From Bacillota bacterium (GTDB lineage: Bacteria; Bacillota; Clostridia; Oscillospirales; Acutalibacteraceae), in assembly GCA_023412845.1 (NCBI GenBank), contig JAEZRH010000056.1, positions 1 to 9,811 on the forward strand: DNA of 9,811 nucleotides. Reading direction: 5' to 3'. Shown here piece by piece: positions 1 to 6,535 of this stretch (position 1 is the stretch's first letter; the number at the start of each line of letters is the position of its first letter). The notes under the pieces were generated by a model, which was not told the DNA's origin, searched no databases, and saw only the letters and a program-made list of their open reading frames with translations. A program made the position numbers and the translations under genes.

Positions 1-3000
1 ACGACGACCGGAAAAGGGATCACGACCATAAGCGACAAGTACTTTGTGATCCTTGCGGCGCCGGGAGAGAGCGACCGCCCGGAGCATCCGCGCCCGGACT
101 GGGAGCGCGGCAAATGGCTGAGCCTCAACGGCTGGTGGGGTTTTGCATATGACAAAGACGCCGTCGGCACGGATGAAGAGTGGTACACCGAAGGCAACAA
201 GCAGTACGACCTGCAGATCAATGTGCCGTTCCCGTGGGAATCCCCCAAGAGCGGCATCGGCGACGACTCCTATCTCGGCCAGGCATGGTATCACAGAACG
301 ATGGATCTTGACGATACGTGGCTGGGCGACAACAAAACGATCTTCATGAAGTTCGGCGCGGTCGACTGGAACTGCACGCTTTATGTGAACGGCCGGACGG
401 TCGGAGACCATACCGGCGGCTACGATGCGTTTGAATTCGATATCACGGACTACGTCCATACCGGAACAAACGATATTGCCCTGCGCGTGCTGGACAACGC
501 GACGTCCGGCGGAAGTGTCCCCGCTCTGATCGGCAAGCAGGGCCACGACGCACCGTGTGGCTACACGCAGACGAGCGGCATCTGGCAGTCGGTTTACATC
601 GAAGGCAGGACCAAGACCTATCTCGACTATGCACATGCAAACCCGAACGTAACGGACAACACTGTAACATATGACCTCGGCGTCGTCAGCGGCACGGCTC
701 AGGATGTCACGGTCTCCTATGATTTCACAGGCAAGAAATGGGACGACGAAAAAGGTGAGGATATCGAGAACGGCTCCGGATTCCAGGGATCCCAGGCCAT
801 CAGTCTCTCGGAAGGCACGAGTGAGGTCAAGCTGGAGCCGATTTCTATCGACGCGCCAAAACTGTGGAATTTCGATGACCCAAACCTCTACTACGGCACC
901 ATGACCGTGACGGATTCCGCCGGCAATATGCTGGATCAGGTCAGCACGTACTTCGGCCTGCGCCAGGTTACCACGCAGAACTACGACGGCAGGGACTATC
1001 AGTATGTCGACGTGAACGGCAAGCCGGTGTTCCTCTCCGGCCTGCTGGATCAGGGCTTCTGGCCGCAGGGCATTTACACCGCTCCGAGCGAAGCGGCCAT
1101 GAAGGACGATATCGAGGCTCTGAAAAAGCGCGGATTCAACATGATCCGCAAGCACATCAAGATCGAAGATCCGCTGGAGTATTACTGGTGCGACAAGCTC
1201 GGCTGCTTTGTGTGGCAGGATATCCCGTGGGGCACGCAGCTCAACGCCGCCAACGCGGGAGGCGACGCCGCCGGGCGCCAAGTCTACGAGCAGTGCATGG
1301 AAACGGCGATCAAACGCGATTACAACCATCCAAGCATTATCGCCATTATCCTGTTCAACGAGACGTGGGGCATCAACCACAGCGCGCCTGCCGCGGCGGA
1401 CGGGATGACGACGAATCAGTGGATCCAGCATCTGTATGAGAAGGTGAAGAACCTCAATCCGAATTTGATGGTCGAGGATATGAGCGCGTGCAATAACGAC
1501 CACATCCAGCCCACCGATCAGAATACCTGGCATTTCTACACGAACTGGCAGAATGGCTACAACGACATCCAAAGCCGGGACAAAAATACATACGCCGGCT
1601 CCACGAATAACTTTCTGAGCGGATTTAAGCAGAACGGCGCACCCTGGCTGAACAGCGAATACGGCGGCGTCGGCTGCGGTTCCGGAGACCTGGATGTCTC
1701 CTGGTGCTTCAAGTTTCTGACGGACGCCCTGCGCATGCACGATAAGCTGAACGGCTACGTCTATACGGAACCGTACGATATCGAGTATGAACGCAACGGC
1801 TTCCGCACCTACGACCGCCGTGACAAAATATTCGGCTATGATGAAATCGCCTACGGCGGGGATATGGGCATGGCCGACCTCAACCAGCCGGACTATGTGG
1901 GGGTCGATGTCAACCCGATTCTCAAGCTTGCCCCGGGCGCAACTTATTCCGCGAAAATCGCGGCGGTGAATTGGTCCGGCAGAAATTCCAGTAATGTCGT
2001 CGCGAAGTGGCGCTTCGACGCGACGGATGTCTACGGCAACAACATCTCGACGGGGCTGAGCGGAAGCAAAGGAATCTCCTATAAGGCCTATACGCGGGAA
2101 GACATCGACGTCAGCTTCAAGCTGCCCGATCAGAAATGCGTCGGCACTCTTACCGTGTGGCTCGAGGACAATGGCGTCAAGATCGCGAAGAACTTCGCCA
2201 ATGTTGTTGTGACGGACGATCATGACAGCCCCACCTTCGAATACCTCGGTGAAAACAGCGTCGTGATGCGCGGCGCCGCCGCAGGCGCGACCTCCGTAAA
2301 AGGAACCGGCACGGTAACGTACGATTACCCTGTCAGCAAGCTGTTCGATGCCGACTCGCTCGACAGCATGCGGATTATCGCAGAACTGTCTTCCGTAAAG
2401 GGTTCGACCGTCAACCACGACGTTGCAAATTCCGACAAATCCCAGACCGTTGAAGGCGGCGAACGTCCTTCCAACGTGACCATCCTCGTGAACGGCGTTG
2501 AGATCGAGACCGTCTATATCCCCGACGATCCGAGGGATAGCCGCGGCACACTCGGCCTGCTGTCCGCTTACAACGGAGGAACCAGCGCGAAAGATTTCGG
2601 CTACCTGGTCAATATCAATGTGCCGTCCGAGAAGATCGAAGACGTCAGAAAGGCTATTGCAGTCAATAACGGAGAAATTGTGGTCTCCTATGCAGTAAAG
2701 CCGGACGCGGAAAATCAGAACGGCGTTCAGGTGTATTCAGACACCAGCGGACGTTATGCGGTCAATCCGACCGTCATTCTGAATCCGACCGACGTGACCT
2801 CTGTTTCCGCTATCGAACCGAAAGGCAGGAACTATAAGGCAGAGGCGACACTTGCAGCGGGGCAGAGTATTTCCGTCAGAGGCGGCAATGATGTCGTCAA
2901 TTACGAAAACGGCAAGCTTGCATTGAGCAACGCTTCCGGCGAACTTGCCGAGACCGGCCTCGCTTCCGGTGCTCACCATGTGGCCGTTAAACTATTTGAC

Positions 3001-4290
3001 GACCATATTCAGGTGTATACAGACGATAATCCTGTTCCTGTGATCGACCGGTACGACTATTCCCCATTTACTGCTTTGACTGCTGAGGCTACGGACGACG
3101 TCAAGCTGACCACTTCGGACGAAACCTATCAGGAGGATGCCGCGGAACAGGACATCACCAAAGACAAACTCAGCGAGATGGTCGACGGTGCAAAAAAGCT
3201 TTCGGAAAAAGATTATACCCCGGCCACATGGGAAAAACTTCAGGCTGCCCTTGCTGCGGCTGAATCTGCCGCAGGAAACGACGGCGCCACGACAGAAGAC
3301 ATCCAGATTGCTTACCATAATCTGCAGAACGCAATCGGCGCGCTGAAGCCCCAGGCAAACTACGACGCGCTGAATGCGGCTTATGCCGCGGCCGGAAAGG
3401 TCGTGGCGACAACGCCGGACGGTGCGGAAAAGGCCGCGCTTCAGGCGCAGGTCGCCGCCGCCAAGGCGATGCTCGACGTCAGGAGCGCTACTCAGGCGGA
3501 GGTCGACACCCTCGCCGCGGCACTGCGGAAGGCAACGGCGAAAGCCGCTCTGCGCAAAACGGTCGAGAACGCCAAGACGATGCTTTCAAGCCTGAAATCA
3601 CAGAATTACACAAAGGACAGCTGGAGCCGCCTGGTCTTGGCGGAAACGGCGGCGGAAATAACGCTTGTGAAGGCGGATGCCGGCACGACCGAACTGCAGA
3701 ATGCGGCGGATACACTGGTAAATGCCTGCAGCAGCCTCAAAGGGGTTCAGTCCAAAGGTGAAGGCGGGAGCAGTGTCCCGCCGCGCGGCCCGACCTACAG
3801 AAGCGACACGACGCTTGACTTCGGCGTAAACGGCAGGTATCTCTTCCGGATTACAAGTCTGGATGGGAGACAGCCTGCATTCGTGGTCGGCACTCCCGGC
3901 GTCTTCTCGGTGAAGCTTGTCGGGGTGGACGGAAACGATTATTACTATGAGATCACGGCCATCGGCCGGGCAGGCGACAAAGCCGGCATCTACATCAACG
4001 GCGGCGCGAAACTCCTGACCGCGACGATCGAGCCGCTCCTCTCCGGCGTCTGGTGCGACACGACCGGTCCGTTCACCGTCAAGGAGGGAAAGACGTATCA
4101 ATTCAGGCTGAAAGCGGATGAAATGCCCGTTTTCGTCTGCGGTCACGGCTCGGCGTTCCGCGTGCGTTATGTAGGTTCGCAGGGAGACTATTATTTCTTC
4201 CAGGCGACGGCAATCGGAAAGGCCGGCGAAAGCGCGGGATTCTATATCAACCATGAGAAAAATCCACGCGCTGTGGCAACAATCGGATAA
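1..4290 (+). CDS. Glycoside hydrolase family 2 enzyme, large multidomain, 5' end missing
   Basis: Retaining exo-glycosidase of the GH2 (beta-galactosidase/glucuronidase-like) clan, probably secreted; substrate not predictable. Numbering residue 1 from base 1, 1429 residues are visible. Residues ~38-204 are the GH2 sugar-binding jelly roll (LNGWWGF near the start, SGIWQSVYIEGR at the end). Residues ~205-335 are the Ig-like GH2 domain. Residues ~340-620 are the TIM barrel, opening with FLSGLLDQGFWPQG. Glu454 in FNETWG fits the acid/base and Glu553 in LNSEYGG the nucleophile. Ig-like and beta-rich modules follow (~636-1050), then three FIVAR-like helical modules (~1055-1117, ~1120-1185, ~1183-1249) and two C-terminal repeats. 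The frame is open to the window edge and the GTG at 46 has no ribosome binding site, so the real start and any signal peptide lie upstream. LacZ is about 1020 residues, so this is much larger. No LPXTG anchor or dockerin is visible at the C-terminus. It converges on the exporter operon and is probably functionally separate from it. Family assignment is firm; specificity is unknown. Confidence 0.93.
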   Translation, partial: TTTGKGITTISDKYFVILAAPGESDRPEHPRPDWERGKWLSLNGWWGFAYDKDAVGTDEEWYTEGNKQYDLQINVPFPWESPKSGIGDDSYLGQAWYHRTMDLDDTWLGDNKTIFMKFGAVDWNCTLYVNGRTVGDHTGGYDAFEFDITDYVHTGTNDIALRVLDNATSGGSVPALIGKQGHDAPCGYTQTSGIWQSVYIEGRTKTYLDYAHANPNVTDNTVTYDLGVVSGTAQDVTVSYDFTGKKWDDEKGEDIENGSGFQGSQAISLSEGTSEVKLEPISIDAPKLWNFDDPNLYYGTMTVTDSAGNMLDQVSTYFGLRQVTTQNYDGRDYQYVDVNGKPVFLSGLLDQGFWPQGIYTAPSEAAMKDDIEALKKRGFNMIRKHIKIEDPLEYYWCDKLGCFVWQDIPWGTQLNAANAGGDAAGRQVYEQCMETAIKRDYNHPSIIAIILFNETWGINHSAPAAADGMTTNQWIQHLYEKVKNLNPNLMVEDMSACNNDHIQPTDQNTWHFYTNWQNGYNDIQSRDKNTYAGSTNNFLSGFKQNGAPWLNSEYGGVGCGSGDLDVSWCFKFLTDALRMHDKLNGYVYTEPYDIEYERNGFRTYDRRDKIFGYDEIAYGGDMGMADLNQPDYVGVDVNPILKLAPGATYSAKIAAVNWSGRNSSNVVAKWRFDATDVYGNNISTGLSGSKGISYKAYTREDIDVSFKLPDQKCVGTLTVWLEDNGVKIAKNFANVVVTDDHDSPTFEYLGENSVVMRGAAAGATSVKGTGTVTYDYPVSKLFDADSLDSMRIIAELSSVKGSTVNHDVANSDKSQTVEGGERPSNVTILVNGVEIETVYIPDDPRDSRGTLGLLSAYNGGTSAKDFGYLVNINVPSEKIEDVRKAIAVNNGEIVVSYAVKPDAENQNGVQVYSDTSGRYAVNPTVILNPTDVTSVSAIEPKGRNYKAEATLAAGQSISVRGGNDVVNYENGKLALSNASGELAETGLASGAHHVAVKLFDDHIQVYTDDNPVPVIDRYDYSPFTALTAEATDDVKLTTSDETYQEDAAEQDITKDKLSEMVDGAKKLSEKDYTPATWEKLQAALAAAESAAGNDGATTEDIQIAYHNLQNAIGALKPQANYDALNAAYAAAGKVVATTPDGAEKAALQAQVAAAKAMLDVRSATQAEVDTLAAALRKATAKAALRKTVENAKTMLSSLKSQNYTKDSWSRLVLAETAAEITLVKADAGTTELQNAADTLVNACSSLKGVQSKGEGGSSVPPRGPTYRSDTTLDFGVNGRYLFRITSLDGRQPAFVVGTPGVFSVKLVGVDGNDYYYEITAIGRAGDKAGIYINGGAKLLTATIEPLLSGVWCDTTGPFTVKEGKTYQFRLKADEMPVFVCGHGSAFRVRYVGSQGDYYFFQATAIGKAGESAGFYINHEKNPRAVATIG
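3793..4287 (+). repeat. Two tandem ~80-residue C-terminal modules of the GH2 protein
   Basis: The last 165 codons encode two homologous units, bases 3793-4032 and 4045-4287. Both carry DTT near the start, an F..V.G stretch (AFVVG / VFVCG), a run of aromatics (DYYYE / DYYFFQ) and the shared motif TAIG(R/K)AG..AG(I/F)YIN, and both end in ATI. By eye roughly a third of positions match, so they are diverged copies. They are predicted to be all-beta. I have an impression, unchecked, that similar units recur at the ends of secreted clostridial proteins, which would suggest a cell-envelope or carbohydrate-binding role. Function is inference. Confidence 0.7.
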
Positions 4291-4329
4291 CACGGCAGTC
4301 AGACAATCATTTTCGGAGGCAACAATTGA

Positions 4330-4368
4330 AAGGGCTTGTGATCTGCATAAAGCGGATGGCAAGCCCTT
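4330..4368. other. Intergenic hairpin without a T-tract, after the GH2 gene
   Basis: The arms AAGGGCTTG (4330-4338) and CAAGCCCTT (4360-4368) are perfectly complementary over 9 bp. Inside them, ATCTGC (4341-4346) and GCGGAT (4352-4357) pair with one G-U, leaving a five-base ATAAA loop. It starts 40 bases after the GH2 stop. No T-run follows on the + strand (ATCATCTGGG) and only a weak one on the - strand, so it may be a 3'-end stabiliser or weak terminator rather than a classical intrinsic terminator. Confidence 0.5.
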
Positions 4369-4570
4369 ATCATCTGGGACTCCACGTCTTTGGACTGCGC
4401 CCGGAAATTCCGAAACTTTTGGGGCAGTACCAGGGCAGTGAGGCAGCTCAGCGATACGCTGTGCATCGAGAACGAAAAAGAAAGCATGCTCCCGGAAGCG
4501 CCCGCAAGGCGCGCAGCCACACAATTTATTGTGCGATCAAAGGGGATTGGGGGCACTGCCACCAACAAGC
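4369..4570. other. Intergenic spacer, no supported gene
   Basis: About 200 bases without a credible gene. Open frames on both strands here lack ribosome binding sites and recognisable domains. Visible structure consists of a repeated GGGCAGT at 4422-4428 and 4433-4439, and small inverted repeats: CAGCG-ATA-CGCTG (4449-4461), GCGCC/GGCGC (4498-4512) and CACAAT-TT-ATTGTG (4520-4533). A decayed mobile-element end or a structured RNA is possible but unproven. Confidence 0.4.
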
Positions 4571-4608
4571 AAAAGGCCGGTTTCTATAGAAGCGGGAACC
4601 GGCCTTTT
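4571..4608. terminator. Bidirectional intrinsic terminator between convergent genes
   Basis: AAAAGGCCGGTT (4571-4582) and AACCGGCCTTTT (4597-4608) form a perfect 12-bp stem with a GC-rich core, extendable by C-G and wobble pairs toward the loop. The flanking A and T runs give a TTTT tract at the 3' side on either strand. It lies 40 bases past the stop of the minus-strand exporter operon and about 280 bases past the GH2 stop, so it most directly ends the operon but can also stop GH2 read-through. Confidence 0.85.
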
Positions 4609-4609
4609 A

Positions 4610-4630
4610 GCTTTGTGGGTACCACAAAGC
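4610..4630. terminator. Second short hairpin just after the exporter operon stop
   Basis: GCTTTGTGG (4610-4618), loop GTA and CCACAAAGC (4622-4630) give a perfect 9-bp hairpin 18 bases after the stop codon of the shorter ABC subunit. It directly precedes the main terminator when read on the minus strand. It has no T-tract of its own, so it is more likely a 3'-end stabiliser or the first part of a tandem terminator. Confidence 0.45.
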
Positions 4631-4648
4631 ATTGCTTGCCATTTTACT

Positions 4649-6535
4649 TTATCCGGCCTCCGCCATTTCGAACTGTGAATTGTACAGGCTTGCGTAAAAA
4701 CCGCCCACATCAAGCAGTTCCTCATGCCTGCCCTGTTCCACAATATCTCCGTTGTTCATCACAAGGATCAGATCCGCGTCCCGGATGGTAGAAAGCCGGT
4801 GGGCGATGACAAAACTCGTGCGGCCTTTCATCAGACGGTCCATGGCCTTTTGGATCAGCACTTCGGTGCGCGTATCGACCGAGCTGGTCGCTTCGTCTAG
4901 GATCAATATTTTCGGGTCGGCGAGGATCGCGCGGGCGATGGTCAAAAGCTGCTTCTGTCCCTGCGAAATGTTGGAAGCTTCTTCGTCGAGGACCATATTG
5001 TATCCGTCCGGCAGCGCTCGGATGAAGTTGTCGCAGTGCGCGGCCTTTGCAGCTTCAATCACTTCCTCATCGGTGGCGTCGAGCCGCCCGTAACGGATAT
5101 TTTCCATGATTGTGCCGTTATAAAGCCAAGTGTCCTGCAGCACCATCCCGAATTTCGAGCGCAGCTCTTCACGGGTGAAATCCCTGCTGTCGTGTCCGTC
5201 GATCCGAATAGCGCCGCCGTTCAGCTCATAAAACCGCATCAGCAGTTTCACAATGGTGGTTTTTCCGGCACCCGTCGGGCCGACGATGGCTACCTTCTGG
5301 CCGGGCTTCACCGAAGCCGAAAAATCATTGATGATGATTTTATCGGGAGAATAGCCGAAGCGCACGTTCTTAAATTCCACCTGATTCGCCGGAGGCTGCG
5401 CAATGTCAACACGTCCGGCGTCGGGACTTTCCTCTTTTTCATCCAGAAATTCGAAGACCCGTTCGGCCGCGGCGGCGGTCTGCTGAATCGTGTTGGAGAT
5501 GCCCGCCACCTGTGCCAATGGCTGGGTGAAGGAACGGACATACTGCACAAATGCCTGGATATCGCCGACCGTGATGGCCTTTTGCACAGCGAGCCAGCCG
5601 CCGAGGATGCACATCGCGACGAAGCCGATGTTGCCGATAAAGGTCATGGCGGGCATCATCAGGCCGGACAGAAACTGAGATTTCCACGCCGCGCGATAGA
5701 GCACCTTGTTCAGTTTGTCGAATTCTTCAACGCTTTTCTCCTCGCCGTTGAAGGCTTTCATCACCAGGTGCCCGCCGTACATCTCCTCAATGTGCCCGTT
5801 GACATGGCCGAGGTAATTTTGCTGCTGGACGAAGTATTTCTGCGAAAATTTTGTAACAGCCGCCACAAGAATCAATGACAGCGGAATCATCAGCAACGAG
5901 ACAAGCGTCATCAGCCAGCTGATGGTGAGCATCATCACCAGCACACCAACCAGCGTCGTGACGGAGGAGATGATCTGGGAAATATTCTGGTGCAGAGTCT
6001 GGTTGACCGTATCCACATCGTTTGTGACCCGCGACAGCACCTCGCCCCGGCTGACGCCGTCGAAATATTTAAGCGGCAGACGGTTAATTTTCTCAGAGAT
6101 ATCCTTGCGGAACCGGTAGGAGATTTTAACGGAGACCCCCGCCATGATCCAGCTTTGAATGTATCCGAACAGCGCGCTCAGAACGTAAAGCAGCGCCAGC
6201 GTGAGCAGAATCCGCGCAATGGCTGAAAAATCGATACTCACACCGCTGCCCGCGATTTTTCCCATCGCACCCTCAAACAGCTTGGTGGTCGCCTGACCTA
6301 AAATCTTTGGCCCGACAATGGAAAAGACGGCGCTTGCGGCAGAAAAAACGAAGCAGAAAAGAATGGGGAACTTATAGGCCCCAAGATATTTGACAAGCCG
6401 CCGGATCGTCCCCTTGAAATCCGACGCTTTCTCCCCGGGCATCATCATGCCGTGGCCGCCGTGACCTCCGAACCCGCCTGGGCCGTGACCCGACGCACCC
6501 CGATTCGGCGCGTTTTGGTTTGTTTGTTCACTCAT
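4649..6535 (-). CDS. ABC exporter subunit, catalytically intact half (TMD-NBD), 628 aa
   Basis: Half-transporter of the type IV (ABCB/multidrug-like) exporter class, a membrane protein expected to dimerise with the upstream product and drive ATP-dependent efflux. A Gly/His/Met-rich tail (H17, H25, H28, then M30-M32) precedes conserved GEKASDFKGT. Six membrane helices span ~55-350. The nucleotide-binding domain has Walker A GPTGAGKT (419-426), Q-loop Gln467, signature ISQGQ (523-527) in place of LSGGQ, Walker B ILILDE (543-548) with catalytic Glu548, D-loop SSVD and switch His579. Thus its own Walker/switch residues are complete but its signature is the variant half. Length is normal for the family. 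Start ATG at 6535 overlaps the previous stop as ATGA and has an AAAGGAGG 7 bases upstream, implying translational coupling. It is the last gene of the regulator-exporter operon. Substrate unknown; a lipid, peptide or drug-like molecule are all possible. Confidence 0.93.
   Translation of the reverse strand: MSEQTNQNAPNRGASGHGPGGFGGHGGHGMMMPGEKASDFKGTIRRLVKYLGAYKFPILFCFVFSAASAVFSIVGPKILGQATTKLFEGAMGKIAGSGVSIDFSAIARILLTLALLYVLSALFGYIQSWIMAGVSVKISYRFRKDISEKINRLPLKYFDGVSRGEVLSRVTNDVDTVNQTLHQNISQIISSVTTLVGVLVMMLTISWLMTLVSLLMIPLSLILVAAVTKFSQKYFVQQQNYLGHVNGHIEEMYGGHLVMKAFNGEEKSVEEFDKLNKVLYRAAWKSQFLSGLMMPAMTFIGNIGFVAMCILGGWLAVQKAITVGDIQAFVQYVRSFTQPLAQVAGISNTIQQTAAAAERVFEFLDEKEESPDAGRVDIAQPPANQVEFKNVRFGYSPDKIIINDFSASVKPGQKVAIVGPTGAGKTTIVKLLMRFYELNGGAIRIDGHDSRDFTREELRSKFGMVLQDTWLYNGTIMENIRYGRLDATDEEVIEAAKAAHCDNFIRALPDGYNMVLDEEASNISQGQKQLLTIARAILADPKILILDEATSSVDTRTEVLIQKAMDRLMKGRTSFVIAHRLSTIRDADLILVMNNGDIVEQGRHEELLDVGGFYASLYNSQFEMAEAG

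Noticed and set aside
46..48. GTG codon as the start of the glycosidase
   Set aside because: The frame stays open to base 1, there is no Shine-Dalgarno upstream, and a start here would leave an apparently extracellular enzyme without a signal peptide. The gene is treated as truncated by the window edge.
3598..4524. 308-codon open frame on the minus strand opposite the end of the glycosidase
   Set aside because: No ribosome binding site and no domain; it is antisense to well-supported FIVAR-like and repeat modules and arises from codon bias in GC-rich DNA.
4618..4623. GGTACC inside the short palindrome after the operon as a further MarR operator
   Set aside because: Only the six-base core matches; the flanks (TGGGTACCACA) differ from the ACAGGTACC half-site and the location is downstream of the genes.
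5036..5878. 280-codon open frame on the plus strand opposite the shorter ABC gene
   Set aside because: It mirrors a textbook ABC coding region, has no recognisable motif and no Shine-Dalgarno.
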